In this document: positions 1-13,882 of the stretch, one piece after another | Layout: each line of letters opens with the position of its first letter | Numbering within the stretch: the stretch's first letter is position 1 | Assembly (NCBI RefSeq): GCF_002095435.2 | Contig: NZ_MJEJ02000048.1 | Coordinates: forward strand, 186,001-250,000 | From: Williamsia sp. 1138 | GTDB taxonomy: Bacteria; Actinomycetota; Actinomycetes; Mycobacteriales; Mycobacteriaceae | Reading direction: 5' to 3' | DNA: 64,000 bases | Translations under genes and position numbers: made by a program | The notes under the pieces: model-generated | What the model was told of the DNA's origin: nothing | Databases searched by the model: none | What the model saw: the letters and a program-made list of their open reading frames with translations, nothing else

Positions 1-744
1 CGGTACCGCGACATGGACGTCCTCCTCGTCGACGACATCCAGTTCCTCGAGGGCAAAGAAGGTATCCAGGAAGAGTTCTTCCACACCTTCAACACCTTGC
101 ACAACGCGAACAAGCAGATCGTGGTCTCTTCGGATAGGCCGCCGAAACAGCTTGCGACGCTGGAGGATCGTCTGCGTACCCGCTTCGAATGGGGTCTGAT
201 CACCGACGTCCAGCCGCCCGAGCTGGAGACCCGGATCGCCATCCTGCGGAAAAAAGCACAGATGGACGACATCCGCGTACCCGACGACGTCCTCGAACTG
301 ATCGCCTCGAAGATCGAGCGCAACATCCGCGAACTCGAGGGCGCATTGATCCGGGTGACGGCCTTCGCCTCGCTCAACCATTCTGAACTCGACACTGCAC
401 TCGCCGACGTGGTCCTACAGGCTCTGCTACCCGATTCGGCAAGTCTGGAGATCACCGCGGCCACGATCCTCGCGGTCAACGCCGAGTACTTCGACATCAG
501 CATCGAGGAGCTCCGCGGACCGGGTAAGACCAGGTCCATCGCTCAGGCCCGCCAGATCGCCATGTACCTGTGCCGCGAACTGACCGACCTCTCGCTGCCG
601 AAGATCGGTGAGACGTTCGACCGGGACCACACCACCGTCATGTACGCGGACAAGAAGATCCGCAAGGAGATGGCCGAGCGTCGTCGTGTGTACGACCAGG
701 TCCAGGAACTCACCGCGCGTATCAAACAGCGCTCACGCCGCTAG
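1..744 (+). CDS. dnaA: Chromosomal replication initiator DnaA, C-terminal part (5' truncated by window)
   Basis: DnaA is the AAA+ ATPase that binds DnaA boxes at oriC, melts the DNA and loads the helicase. The reading frame is open from base 1, so only about the last 247 residues are seen. They begin at the Walker B segment ([12 protein letters not shown]), continue through the sensor and lid part of the AAA+ module, and end in domain IV with the DNA-binding signature [14 protein letters not shown] near the C-terminus. The gene ends at TAG and is followed by an oriC-type spacer and dnaN, the standard actinobacterial arrangement. The missing N-terminal part lies upstream of the window and is not evidence of damage. 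Confidence 0.97.
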   Translation, partial: RYRDMDVLLVDDIQFLEGKEGIQEEFFHTFNTLHNANKQIVVSSDRPPKQLATLEDRLRTRFEWGLITDVQPPELETRIAILRKKAQMDDIRVPDDVLELIASKIERNIRELEGALIRVTAFASLNHSELDTALADVVLQALLPDSASLEITAATILAVNAEYFDISIEELRGPGKTRSIAQARQIAMYLCRELTDLSLPKIGETFDRDHTTVMYADKKIRKEMAERRRVYDQVQELTARIKQRSRR

Positions 745-1367
745 CTTCTGCCGCCCTTCACCGGGCTCTCGCGCACGTCGAGCGCGGCCCCTCCATGCCT
801 CGAGCCACGCCCGTTCCGTGCACCCGTATGGGCGTCCGCCGCGGCACTCTCCACGCGGACGACAACACCTCCCGACGCGACACTCTCGACCCCGCCATGA
901 GACTTTCCGGTTGTTCTCCGACCGAATCACACGTTCACCGCGAGCAGATCTGCCTGTGTACAAGCCGGTGGATAACTACCGAAATCTGTGGATAGACAGT
1001 GCACCTTTCCCGAACGGAGGCGCCCCGTTCACATGCACGTCACGTGTGTTCATCGGCGACTGACATTTCGCCCCCAGGCCTCCGGTCCCGATACCAGCCG
1101 AATCTGCCTGTCATCCACAAATTCACAGGACCTATTACTACGAAGAATTTATCTCTCAACAAAGCTCTTTAAAAGCAAGGGTGTGCACAAGTCATCTCCA
1201 CAGGCATCGGCCTGGGCAGAATCACAAGGAGTCGAGACGACCCCATCGGCACCGAATACTTGTCATCCGCCTTAGAGTGGAGACCCTGGCGCACGCCGCA
1301 CGGTCGAAGGCTGTCTTCGCACCGGAGCAGGCACAGCTCGAACAACCAGAAGGGCAAGCTGAAGACA
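745..1367. other. dnaA-dnaN intergenic region, probable oriC
   Basis: This 623-base spacer has no convincing gene. It contains several DnaA-box-like nonamers: TGTGTACAA at 955-963, GGTGGATAA at 967-975, TGTGGATAG at 987-995, TCATCCACA at 1111-1119 and TGTGCACAA at 1182-1190. All differ from TTATCCACA or TTGTCCACA by one or two bases. An AT-rich stretch at about 1120-1175 (including TTTATCTC and CTTTAAAA) is unusual in this GC-rich sequence and is a candidate unwinding element. In mycobacteria and relatives oriC lies exactly here. The dnaN promoter should also be inside this spacer, but I could not pick it with confidence. Confidence 0.8.
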
Positions 1368-2537
1368 ATGAAGTTTCGGGTGACTCGCGACGAGTTCGCA
1401 GATTCGGTCGCGTGGGTTGCACGTAGCCTGCCGAGCCGACCTCCGGTACCGGTCCTCGGCGGTGTGCTGCTGACGGTGACCGACACCGGACTCTCGGTGT
1501 CGGGATTCGACTTCGAGGTCTCAGCGCAGGTCAACGTCTCGGCGGAGGTCGCCGACGAAGGCCAGGTGCTGGTGTCGGGCAAGCTGCTTGCCGACATCAC
1601 CAGGGCTCTCCCGGCCAAACCCGTCGACGTGCAACTCGACGGAACGCGGGTCGCGATCGTCTGTGGCAGCGCGAAGTTCTCGCTGCCCACGATGCCTGTG
1701 GAGGACTACCCGCAGCTGCCCGACGTCCCGGAGAACACGGGGTCCATCCCGTCGGACGTCTTCGCGGAGGCGATCACGCAGGTCGCCATCGCAGCAGGCA
1801 AAGACGACACCCTGCCCATGCTGACCGGCATCCGCCTCGAGATCGACAACAACACCGTGGTCTTGGCCGCGACGGACCGGTTTCGGCTCGCCGTTCGCGA
1901 ACTCACCTGGACCCCGGAGGTCGCGGACACCACGTCCGCAGTGCTGGTGCCCGCCAAGACCCTGGCCGAAGCGGCCAGGACCGCGGGGTCGGACGGCACC
2001 TCGGCCGTCGGACTGGCATTCGGTTCCGGTGGCAGCATCGGTGCAGACGGTCTGCTGGGCATCCTGGGATCCGGACGACGCACGACCACCCGGCTGCTCG
2101 ATGCCGAGTTCCCGAAATTTCGGCAGTTGCTGCCGCCGAGTCACACCTCGGTCGCCAATATCGAGATCGGTCCGTTGACCGAGGCGATCAAGCGCGTTGC
2201 CCTGGTTGCCGAACGGGGCGCACAGGTGCGGCTCGAGTTCGGTGAGGACACCGTGCTGCTGACCGCCGGCGGTGACGACGCAGGCCGGGCCGAGGAGCAG
2301 GTCGATGTGAAGTTCTATGGCGACCCGCTGACCATCGCCTTCAATCCGGGATACCTGCTCGACGGGCTCGGATCGCTGCACGCCGGGACGGTCGACTTCG
2401 GGTTCACCACCCCGTCGCGTCCCGCGGTACTGCGTCCCGGTTCCGACGCCGAGCCCACACCTGACGACAACGGCGCCTACGCGGCGCCGAACAGCGAATA
2501 CACATACTTGCTGATGCCGGTCCGGCTGCCGGGCTGA
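1368..2537 (+). CDS. dnaN: DNA polymerase III beta subunit (sliding clamp)
   Basis: The beta clamp is a ring-shaped homodimer that tethers DNA polymerase III to DNA. The predicted protein is 389 residues, the normal length for actinobacterial clamps, and starts [14 protein letters not shown]. The middle carries the clamp-typical stretch [20 protein letters not shown] and the C-terminus ends in the conserved [10 protein letters not shown]. The frame stays open about 100 bases further upstream, but ATG 1368 matches the family start and has a purine-rich AGAAGGG about 13 bases before it. It follows oriC and precedes gnd and recF. Confidence 0.98.
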   Translation: MKFRVTRDEFADSVAWVARSLPSRPPVPVLGGVLLTVTDTGLSVSGFDFEVSAQVNVSAEVADEGQVLVSGKLLADITRALPAKPVDVQLDGTRVAIVCGSAKFSLPTMPVEDYPQLPDVPENTGSIPSDVFAEAITQVAIAAGKDDTLPMLTGIRLEIDNNTVVLAATDRFRLAVRELTWTPEVADTTSAVLVPAKTLAEAARTAGSDGTSAVGLAFGSGGSIGADGLLGILGSGRRTTTRLLDAEFPKFRQLLPPSHTSVANIEIGPLTEAIKRVALVAERGAQVRLEFGEDTVLLTAGGDDAGRAEEQVDVKFYGDPLTIAFNPGYLLDGLGSLHAGTVDFGFTTPSRPAVLRPGSDAEPTPDDNGAYAAPNSEYTYLLMPVRLPG

Positions 2538-2626
2538 AAGATGAGCGGCACCGGTGCCGCTGGACAACAATGGTTGCAGCGGAACCGGACCGCAGCGAGA
2601 CGTCATCGGCAAAGGAGTGATCGACC

Positions 2627-3526
2627 ATGCAAATGGGTTTGGTGGGACTCGGCAAGATGGGTGGCTTCATGCGCACCCGCATCAAGGATGCAGGCATCGA
2701 GGTCGTCGGGTACGACCCACGTCCTGAGGTCACCGACGTCGGCTCCCTCGCCGAACTCACGGAGGCACTCGACGCGCCGAGGATCGTCTGGGTCATGGTC
2801 CCCTCCGGGGAACCGACCAGGTCCACCGTGCGCACCCTCTCGGAGACCCTGTCGCCCGGTGATCTGGTGATCGACGGCGGCAACTCGAAGTACACCGATG
2901 ACGCGATCAATGCAGAACTGCTCAGTGCCAAGGGAATCAGCTACATCGACTGCGGTGTCTCCGGCGGCGTCTGGGGTCTGGAGAACGGTTACGGCCTGAT
3001 GTGCGGCGGCGCGAAGGACGATGTCGCCCGCGCCATGCCGATCTTCGACGCGCTGCGCCCGCCGGGGGAGCGCGCCGACGGATTCGTCCACGCCGGCCAG
3101 GTCGGCGCAGGTCACTACGCCAAGATGGTGCACAACGGCATCGAGTACGGACTGATGCATGCCTATGGTGAGGGATACGAGATCCTCGACGCCGAACCGC
3201 TCATCGAAGACGTCACCGGAACGCTACGCGCCTGGACCAACGGCACCGTTGTCCGGTCCTGGCTGCTCGAACTCCTGGTCAAGGCGTTGCAGGAAGACCC
3301 CGGTCTGGCCGAGATCTCCGACTACACAACCGATTCCGGCGAAGGACGCTGGACGGTCGAAGAAGCCATCCGACATTCCGTACCCGCCAACGTCATCTCC
3401 GCAGCGCTGTTCGCCCGTTTCGCATCCCGGCAAGAGGGCGGTTCGCCGGCACTCAAGGCGGTCTCGGCACTGCGCAACCAGTTCGGCGGTCATTCGGTGG
3501 TTCCCAAGTCCGCAACGTCCGAGTGA
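2627..3526 (+). CDS. gnd: 6-phosphogluconate dehydrogenase, decarboxylating (short form)
   Basis: This enzyme oxidises and decarboxylates 6-phosphogluconate to ribulose 5-phosphate in the pentose phosphate pathway. The N-terminus has the Rossmann motif GLVGLGKMG (residues about 4-12). IDGGNSKYTD (about 84-93) is the substrate-binding region. TTDSGEGRWTVEEAI is the short-form version of the C-terminal signature. At 299 residues it is the short type, clearly smaller than the roughly 470-residue enzyme. The start is ATG 2627 behind AAAGGAG. Its place between dnaN and recF is typical of Gordonia, Rhodococcus and mycobacteria. The partner zwf lies far away at about 57 kb. Confidence 0.93.
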   Translation: MQMGLVGLGKMGGFMRTRIKDAGIEVVGYDPRPEVTDVGSLAELTEALDAPRIVWVMVPSGEPTRSTVRTLSETLSPGDLVIDGGNSKYTDDAINAELLSAKGISYIDCGVSGGVWGLENGYGLMCGGAKDDVARAMPIFDALRPPGERADGFVHAGQVGAGHYAKMVHNGIEYGLMHAYGEGYEILDAEPLIEDVTGTLRAWTNGTVVRSWLLELLVKALQEDPGLAEISDYTTDSGEGRWTVEEAIRHSVPANVISAALFARFASRQEGGSPALKAVSALRNQFGGHSVVPKSATSE

Positions 3527-3549
3527 CTTGCGGGAGATGATCTGACGAG

Positions 3550-4713
3550 GTGTTCGTCCGCAACCTTGGCCTGCGCAACTTTCGCTCGTGGGAAGACGTT
3601 TCTGTCGAACTGGGCACCGGCACAACGCTTTTCGTTGGGCGTAACGGTTTCGGCAAGACCAACCTGCTGGAGGCGCTCTACTATCTCGCGGGCCTGAGGT
3701 CACATCGGGTGAGTACGGATGCGCCGCTCATCCGTACCGGTGCCGACCATGCGAAAGTATCGGCGACCGTCGAGAATGACGGGCGTGAGTTGACCGTCGA
3801 TCTGCTGATTGCCGGAGGGCGGGCGAACAAGGCTGCGATCAACGGCGCCCCGTGCAGGCGTCCCCGCGACATCCTCGGGATCCTGCGAACCGTGATGTTC
3901 GCGCCCGAGGATCTCGCGCTCGTCCGGGGCGACCCCGGCGAACGCCGCCGATTCGTCGATGAGCTCATCGCGATGCGGGGACCGAGGTGGGCGGCGGCGA
4001 AGGCGGACTACGATCGGGTGCTCCGTCAGCGGGCCGCCCTCCTCAAGACCGCATCGTCGGCGTTGCGGCGCGGTGACGGAGAGTCGGTGATCAGCACCTT
4101 GGATGTGTGGGATGCCCAGCTCGCCGACTTCGGAGCGCAGGTGACCGCGGCGCGGATAGATCTGGTTCGGGAGCTCGAACCTCATGTGCAGCAGTCATAT
4201 TCGACCATTGCCCCGCAGTCCCGGCCGGCCGGTATGCGCTATCGTCCATCGATCTCGGTGGACATCGAGCCGGCGCCGGGCGAAGCGGCGGACGTCGACT
4301 ACATCGAGGCGGCGATGCTGAACGATCTCGGGACCCTGCGTCAGAAGGAGATCGACCGGGGCGTGTGTCTGGTCGGACCACATCGAGACGACATCGAACT
4401 GCTGCTCGGGACGGAGACTGCCAAGGGATTCGCCAGCCACGGGGAGTCGTGGTCGCTCGCACTGGCGCTGCGACTCGGTTCGGTGGAACTGGTGCGATCG
4501 GACGGGGTGGAACCGGTACTACTGCTCGACGACGTGTTCGCAGAACTCGACGCCCGCCGTCGTGAAAAACTTGCCGACGTCGCCGGGACCGCAGAACAGG
4601 TCCTCATCACGGCGGCAGTCGCAGACGACATACCCGCCTCGATCGGCGGCAGGACGGTTGCGGTGAACATCATCGAGGCCGATGGTGTCCGTACCTCGGA
4701 ACTGGTGAGTTGA
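3550..4713 (+). CDS. recF: DNA replication and repair protein RecF
   Basis: RecF is an SMC-like ATPase that helps load RecA at gaps through the RecFOR pathway. The protein has 387 residues. Walker A is GRNGFGKT (30-37), the ABC-type signature region is around [13 protein letters not shown], and Walker B is [16 protein letters not shown] near the C-terminus. The GTG start at 3550 gives [14 protein letters not shown], which matches the usual family N-terminus. The stop lies two bases before the ATG of the next gene, so the two are probably translationally coupled. Confidence 0.97.
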   Translation: MFVRNLGLRNFRSWEDVSVELGTGTTLFVGRNGFGKTNLLEALYYLAGLRSHRVSTDAPLIRTGADHAKVSATVENDGRELTVDLLIAGGRANKAAINGAPCRRPRDILGILRTVMFAPEDLALVRGDPGERRRFVDELIAMRGPRWAAAKADYDRVLRQRAALLKTASSALRRGDGESVISTLDVWDAQLADFGAQVTAARIDLVRELEPHVQQSYSTIAPQSRPAGMRYRPSISVDIEPAPGEAADVDYIEAAMLNDLGTLRQKEIDRGVCLVGPHRDDIELLLGTETAKGFASHGESWSLALALRLGSVELVRSDGVEPVLLLDDVFAELDARRREKLADVAGTAEQVLITAAVADDIPASIGGRTVAVNIIEADGVRTSELVS

Positions 4714-4715
4714 AC

Positions 4716-5258
4716 ATGGCCGAAGAACCCGAGTCCGGACAGGGCAGTGGATACGACATGGCCCGCAAGGCGCTCGAAGACGCCCGCGCGGCGGCCCGTG
4801 CCGCAGGAAAATCGGTCGGTCAGGGGCGCGCATCACCCAGTAAGAGGACGTCCGCGCCCCGGCCCGCCTCACGCCGGGGCTGGACCGGCGCCGGCCCCGA
4901 CGTCCACGATCCGCAGCCGATGGGCAGGGTTGCGGGCAACCTCGCAGGTCGCCGTGGCTGGAACTCGAAGATCTCCGAAGGCACCGTGATGGGTGCCTGG
5001 GACCGCATCGTCGGGGCCGAGATCGCTGCGCACGCACAGCCCAAGTTGTTGCGCGACAAGGTGTTACACGTCACTGCCGAATCGACTGCCTGGGCGACCC
5101 AACTGCGGCTCATCCAGTCGCAGATCCTGGCGAAGATCGCTGCCGTGGCCGGCAACAACGTGGTGACCAGCCTCCGGATCACCGGGCCGCAGAGCCCGTC
5201 GTGGCGCAAAGGTGAACGCCATGTGAAGGGTCGCGGGCCGCGCGACACGTACGGCTGA
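4716..5258 (+). CDS. DUF721 / DciA-like protein
   Basis: This 180-residue protein belongs to the DUF721 family that sits between recF and gyrB in actinobacteria. Family members related to DciA help load or operate the replicative helicase DnaB. The N-terminal 70 residues are basic, low-complexity and Ala/Arg-rich. The C-terminal domain (about 75-160) has the DUF721 pattern with [19 protein letters not shown] and [19 protein letters not shown] 4716 is preferred; a TTG at 4710 overlapping the recF stop is an alternative. The helicase-loader role is inferred from the family and was not tested here. Confidence 0.85.
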   Translation: MAEEPESGQGSGYDMARKALEDARAAARAAGKSVGQGRASPSKRTSAPRPASRRGWTGAGPDVHDPQPMGRVAGNLAGRRGWNSKISEGTVMGAWDRIVGAEIAAHAQPKLLRDKVLHVTAESTAWATQLRLIQSQILAKIAAVAGNNVVTSLRITGPQSPSWRKGERHVKGRGPRDTYG

Positions 5259-7711
<2,453 letters not shown>

Positions 7712-7752
7712 CATCCTCGCGCCCGCCGACCTGACCCGACGAAAGTGAACTG

Positions 7753-10260
<2,508 letters not shown>

Positions 10261-10320
10261 CAGCAAGCAAGCGGAGCCCGATCAACGCTCCTCCTCACCG
10301 GAGGCGAGGCAAAGGAACGC

Positions 10321-11337
10321 ATGAGCACACCCAACGAGCCGAACAAACCGACTCAGACCCCGGCGGGTCCGGCGCCCAAGGGGCAGCCGGGGAGTGGCGA
10401 CCAGGAGTCCGGGAACGGATCCCGGCCCGCGGTCTCCGTGCAGGAGTCTGCCGCGCGTTCCGGTGAGACGCCCGCAACGAAGGCGACCCCGGCGGCCGGT
10501 CCGAACACGCCGCCCGCGGGACAGGCCGGACCCACCCGCCCGGTCGGCAACGGCCAGGGTCCGGGTGGGGTGCCCCCATGGCAGCGAGCACAGGGTCCGG
10601 GCCCTCAGGGACCGGGTAATGCGGGCGCTCAGGGACCGCAGGGTGGCCCGGGTAAGCCGCCGCCGCCCGCGGGCAGCCAGCCGCCTCCTGGATCCGGTAG
10701 CGGGCAGCAGCCCGGTGCGCCCGGGCCCGGCCGTGGTCCCTCGGGGCCGCCGCAGGGTCGTGGTCAGGGACCGGGGAATGCGCCGGGGGGCAAGCGTCCG
10801 GTGATCACCGGCACCGCGGCCCCGAAACCGATCGACGGGCCGACGCGGAACATCGATCGCCGGGACCTGCCGCAGGAAGAGCTGCCCGACCTCGACGCCA
10901 TCCATCACCCTGAGGTGGCGGCGACCGGCCCGTCACGGTCCATCGAGGCCGTGCCGTCGCCAGGTGCGATGGGAGCGCTCCGGGCGTCGGTGCAGCTGCG
11001 CCGTATCGACCCCTGGTCGGCCTTCAAGGTGTCCGCGGTGCTGTCGGTGGCCTCCTTCTTCATCTGGATGATCGCTGTCGGTGTGCTGTATCTCATCCTC
11101 GACGGCATGGGTGTGTGGGATCAGCTGAACAACTCGTTCGGGACCCTGGTGTCGAGTGACACGACCACCGAGTCGTCGTTCGAGATCAGTGCCGGGGGTG
11201 TGTTCGGGATCGCGGCCCTCATAGGTGCGGTCAACGTGGTGCTGTTCACCGCACTCGCCACTGTCGGATCCTTCATCTACAACCTGTCTTCCGACCTCGT
11301 CGGCGGAATGGAGATCACCCTTGCGGACCGCGACTAG
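10321..11337 (+). CDS. DUF3566 membrane protein downstream of gyrA
   Basis: This 338-residue protein corresponds by position and architecture to the mycobacterial protein encoded directly after gyrA (Rv0007 type). The first roughly 200 residues are a disordered, Pro/Gly/Gln-rich cytoplasmic segment. From about residue 220 the DUF3566 domain begins (LRRIDPWSAFKVSAVLSVASFF) with two hydrophobic helices, one around 237-262 and one around 295-325. ATG 10321 lies 60 bases after the gyrA stop. The function is unknown; the family is a conserved inner-membrane protein of actinobacteria. Confidence 0.88.
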   Translation: MSTPNEPNKPTQTPAGPAPKGQPGSGDQESGNGSRPAVSVQESAARSGETPATKATPAAGPNTPPAGQAGPTRPVGNGQGPGGVPPWQRAQGPGPQGPGNAGAQGPQGGPGKPPPPAGSQPPPGSGSGQQPGAPGPGRGPSGPPQGRGQGPGNAPGGKRPVITGTAAPKPIDGPTRNIDRRDLPQEELPDLDAIHHPEVAATGPSRSIEAVPSPGAMGALRASVQLRRIDPWSAFKVSAVLSVASFFIWMIAVGVLYLILDGMGVWDQLNNSFGTLVSSDTTTESSFEISAGGVFGIAALIGAVNVVLFTALATVGSFIYNLSSDLVGGMEITLADRD

Positions 11338-11349
11338 AGCCCGATCTGA

Positions 11350-11369
11350 CCAGGCGTTTTGTCGCCTGG
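11350..11369 (+). terminator. Hairpin after the gyr operon
   Basis: CCAGGCG and CGCCTGG form a perfect 7-bp stem with a 6-base loop (TTTTGT). It lies 12 bases after the stop of the DUF3566 gene. There is no T-tract, which is common for actinobacterial terminators. It also overlaps the -35 region of the tRNA-Ile promoter, so it may act as an insulator. Confidence 0.4.
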
Positions 11370-11388
11370 GCGTGCGGTCGGGTAATCT
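11359..11388 (+). promoter_or_regulatory. Candidate tRNA-Ile promoter
   Basis: TTGTCG (11359-11364) and TAATCT (11383-11388) are separated by 18 bases and resemble sigma70-type -35 and -10 hexamers. A start point about 7 bases downstream would begin transcription roughly 9 bases before the mature tRNA-Ile. Confidence 0.5.
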
Positions 11389-11403
11389 CTGACTTCGGTT
11401 CAC

Positions 11404-11477
11404 GGGCCTATAGCTCAGGCGGTTAGAGCGCTTCGCTGATAACGAAGAGGTCGGAGGTTCAAGTCCTCCTAGGCCCA
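11404..11477 (+). tRNA. tRNA-Ile (GAT anticodon)
   Basis: A full cloverleaf can be drawn. The acceptor stem is GGGCCTA with TAGGCCC and discriminator A at 11477. The anticodon stem is CTTCG/CGAAG with loop CTGATAA, placing GAT at 11438-11440. The T-arm contains GTTCAAGTC. The 3' CCA is not fully encoded (bases after the discriminator are CCG). It pairs with the nearby tRNA-Ala, as in other Mycobacteriales origin regions. Confidence 0.97.
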
Positions 11478-11526
11478 CCGTGACGACGAGACAGAGAGCG
11501 GTAAAACCCCCCGAAAGGAGGGCGCG

Positions 11527-11637
11527 ATGAAGACAGTTCTGATCACCGCAGCCGTACTCGCACTCATCGTCACAGGCCTGCTCACGGAGTCTCGACGCAA
11601 TATCGAGGTGTGGCACGGCCTACCCGAAGACCAGTGA
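11527..11637 (+). CDS. 36-aa single-helix membrane microprotein between two tRNA genes (DLW-39-like)
   Basis: The frame starts MKTVLITAAVLALIVTGLL, continues TESRRNIEVWHGLPEDQ and stops at 11637. A textbook Shine-Dalgarno AAAGGAGG (11514-11521) lies 5 bases before the ATG, which strongly supports translation. One N-terminal hydrophobic helix is followed by a short polar tail with a tryptophan. Position and layout resemble the small actinobacterial DLW-39 family found next to these tRNAs, although the DLW residues themselves are not present here. Function unknown. The gene is too short for normal ORF cutoffs. Confidence 0.72.
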   Translation: MKTVLITAAVLALIVTGLLTESRRNIEVWHGLPEDQ

Positions 11638-11647
11638 GAACTGGCAC

Positions 11648-11720
11648 GGGGCCTTAGCTCAGTTGGTAGAGCGCTGCCTTTGCAAGGCAGATGTCAGGAG
11701 TTCGAATCTCCTAGGCTCCA
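11648..11720 (+). tRNA. tRNA-Ala (TGC anticodon)
   Basis: The acceptor stem is GGGGCCT with AGGCTCC (one G-T pair) and discriminator A at 11720. The D-arm is GCTCAGTTGGTAGAGC. The anticodon stem is CTGCC/GGCAG with loop TTTGCAA, placing TGC at 11681-11683. The T-arm contains GTTCGAATC. The 3' CCA is not encoded. It begins 10 bases after the microprotein stop. Confidence 0.97.
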
Positions 11721-11762
11721 CAAGTGTTTGCACGGGCAGCCATCGCGCGCCAGAGTGGGATC

Positions 11763-12689
11763 ATGGAACTTCGCATTTTCGTCGAACCGCAGCAGGGTGC
11801 CACTTACTCGGATCAGCTCGCGGTCGCCCGCACGGCCGAGGCCGCTGGATTCGGGGCCTTCTTCCGATCAGACCACTACCTCGCCATGAACGTCGAGGGA
11901 AACCCGGGACCGACTGATACCTGGACCACGCTCGCAGGTCTGGCCCGCGAAACCACCACGATCCGACTGGGCACACTCGTCACGTCGGCGACGTTCCGGT
12001 ATCCGGGACCGTTGGCGATCGCGGTCGCCCAGGTGGACGAGATGTCCGGCGGCCGGGTGGAGTTCGGATACGGCGCAGGTTGGTTCAGCGCGGAGCACGA
12101 GGCCTACGCGATCCCGTTCCCTTCGCTGGGGGAGCGCTTCGACAAACTAGAGGAATCACTCGCAGTCATCACCGGACTCTGGAAAACCCCAGTCGGAGAA
12201 AAGTTCTCATACTCAGGCGAGCATTACACCGTGAAGGACTCGCCGGCGTTGCCGAAGCCGATCCAGACGCCGACGCCGCCCATCGTGCTGGGCGGGCAGG
12301 GCAAGAAGCGGACCCCGGCATTGGCCGCGCAGTATGCCGACGAGTTCAACGTCCCGTTCATCTCGGCGGGAGACGCCGCGCAGGCTTTCGAGCGCGTGCG
12401 GACGGCATGTGAGGCCCGTGGGCGCGCCGCAGACGACATGACCTACTCGGCCGCGCTGACGGTGTGCGCCGGCGCCGACGACGCGGAGGTCACTCGCCGC
12501 GCCACGAACATCGGGCGCGATCTGGCGGAGCTGCGCAAGGACGGCTTGGCGGGGTCGCCGGCCGAGATCGTGGACAAGATCGGCAGTTACCGCGAGATCG
12601 GGGCGTCGAGGATCTACCTGCAGGTGCTCGACATGTCCGACCTCGAGCACCTCGAGTTCATCGCCGACACGGTGATACCACAGCTCTGA
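11763..12689 (+). CDS. LLM-class F420-dependent oxidoreductase (luciferase-like)
   Basis: This 308-residue protein is a TIM-barrel luciferase-like monooxygenase family member. It starts MELRIFVEPQQG and shows FFRSDHYL near residue 40, TWTTLAGLARETTTIRLGTLV, the conserved GRVEFGYGAGW, and PTPPIVLGGQGKKRTPALAAQYADEFN, the usual C-terminal phosphate/cofactor-binding region. In this order the family normally uses coenzyme F420. The substrate cannot be told from sequence. ATG 11763 is chosen because the further upstream open frame overlaps the tRNA-Ala leader. Confidence 0.88.
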   Translation: MELRIFVEPQQGATYSDQLAVARTAEAAGFGAFFRSDHYLAMNVEGNPGPTDTWTTLAGLARETTTIRLGTLVTSATFRYPGPLAIAVAQVDEMSGGRVEFGYGAGWFSAEHEAYAIPFPSLGERFDKLEESLAVITGLWKTPVGEKFSYSGEHYTVKDSPALPKPIQTPTPPIVLGGQGKKRTPALAAQYADEFNVPFISAGDAAQAFERVRTACEARGRAADDMTYSAALTVCAGADDAEVTRRATNIGRDLAELRKDGLAGSPAEIVDKIGSYREIGASRIYLQVLDMSDLEHLEFIADTVIPQL

Positions 12690-12708
12690 CCGGGCGGCCG
12701 GGGAACTC

Positions 12709-13224
12709 TCAGTAGCCTAGTTCGCCTCGGCGGCGTGACTCGATGTCACGTCGCCGCTGCTGCTCGTCGGCGTCGAGCCCGGGTGCATCGGTGTTGTCGG
12801 GGCCCGCCCAGATCCGAATCGCGCCGAACGACAGGGGGAGCAGGATGAACACGAGCCAGGCCATCGGCACCCCGAGTGCCAGGAGCAGAAAGAACACCAG
12901 GACGGTGCCGCCGCCGGCGAACAGATTCAGTGTCCGGATGACCTTGTCCCTGCGTCCGGTACGGGGAACCGGTGCCGCCGCGGCCCGGGCCGCTGGGGTC
13001 AGCTGAGAGCTGCCGTCACCGGGTCCGAACGGGGTCGGCTCCGGCAGGTCCATGAACAACTCCGACAACTCTGACCGGGTGTGTGCCGTGGTGACCGCAT
13101 CGACGCGCTCGGAGTACTCGGCGTTGTCGAGTCGTCCGCTGGTGTAGTGCTCACCCAGAGCCTCGAGTGCGGTGGTGCGCTCGGCGTTGCCTATCCGGAT
13201 CTCGCGGGGCTTCTCTGAATCCAT
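12709..13224 (-). CDS. DUF1707 (SHOCT-like) membrane protein
   Basis: The 171-residue protein begins with a DUF1707 domain (about residues 8-60: IRIGNAERTTALEALGEHYTSGRLDNAEYSER, quoted here as two overlapping blocks IRIGNAERTTALEALGEH and YTSGRLDNAEYSER). After a linker there are two adjacent hydrophobic helices (about 100-145) and a charged C-terminus (EQQRRRDIESRRRGELGY). DUF1707 proteins are common in actinobacteria and thought to be regulatory or envelope-linked, but no function is established. It lies 6 bases downstream of the DUF4190 gene on the same strand, so the two are probably cotranscribed. Confidence 0.85.
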   Translation of the reverse strand: MDSEKPREIRIGNAERTTALEALGEHYTSGRLDNAEYSERVDAVTTAHTRSELSELFMDLPEPTPFGPGDGSSQLTPAARAAAAPVPRTGRRDKVIRTLNLFAGGGTVLVFFLLLALGVPMAWLVFILLPLSFGAIRIWAGPDNTDAPGLDADEQQRRRDIESRRRGELGY

Positions 13225-13230
13225 GGGTGT

Positions 13231-13854
13231 TCAGCTGCCCTTGCCGACGATGTAGAGGTATCCGCCGAGGACGAGGACCCCCGCGGCCAGATAGAGGTAG
13301 CCGACCCAGAGCGCAGCAACCGCGAATGATGCACCCTGTTCGCCGGTACGGCGTATCTGCGCGCGGGCGACATGTCCGCACACTATGCCGATCAGAAAGG
13401 TCAGTCCGATCACGGAGAGGATCAGTGCGACGATCGCGGTGACGTTGGTCTTGTTCGTCCGGCGGGCCGGTGCGGGACTCATCTGCGCTCCGGACTCCTC
13501 TTCGTGGCCGTACGTGTGCTGCGGCTCGTCATTGCGGGTGTCGGCGGGGTCCGCGGTCTGGGAGTAGGCATTCGAGTTGGTGTTGGGGGCCGGGCTCGCT
13601 CCGATTCCGGCAGCGGGCCCGCTCAGTGGTGAGGGGGAGTAGGGCGGTGGCGGCCTGCGCACCGGGGGAGCCCCCGGACCTCCGCGGCCGCGGAAGGGCG
13701 GCTGACCGCCCGGGCCCTGGGGTGGGGGGCCTGCCGGACCTGGTTGGGCCGGCCGGTACGCGGGAGCAGGCCCGGAGGACCCACCGCGCTGCTCCCAGGC
13801 CGGAATCGGTTCGACATCTCGTCGCCGTCGGCCCTCACCACTGTCATAACTCAC
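13231..13854 (-). CDS. DUF4190 membrane protein with proline-rich N-terminus
   Basis: The 207-residue protein has a disordered Pro/Gly-rich N-terminal half of about 125 residues. The C-terminal DUF4190-type domain has two hydrophobic helices: TNVTAIVALILSVIGLTF, followed by IVCGHVARAQIRRTGEQG, then a second helix AALWVGYLYLAAGVLVLG. The GHVARAQIRRTGE loop is typical of the family. It starts with GTG at 13854. Function unknown. It forms a two-gene unit with the DUF1707 gene. Confidence 0.82.
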   Translation of the reverse strand: MSYDSGEGRRRRDVEPIPAWEQRGGSSGPAPAYRPAQPGPAGPPPQGPGGQPPFRGRGGPGAPPVRRPPPPYSPSPLSGPAAGIGASPAPNTNSNAYSQTADPADTRNDEPQHTYGHEEESGAQMSPAPARRTNKTNVTAIVALILSVIGLTFLIGIVCGHVARAQIRRTGEQGASFAVAALWVGYLYLAAGVLVLGGYLYIVGKGS

Positions 13855-13882
13855 GAGTCACACGGTACCTGCCGCAGGCAGG

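Noticed and set aside
1521-2612. Long open frame antisense to dnaN
   Set aside because: It mirrors the codon pattern of dnaN, has no ribosome-binding site and shows no protein family features.
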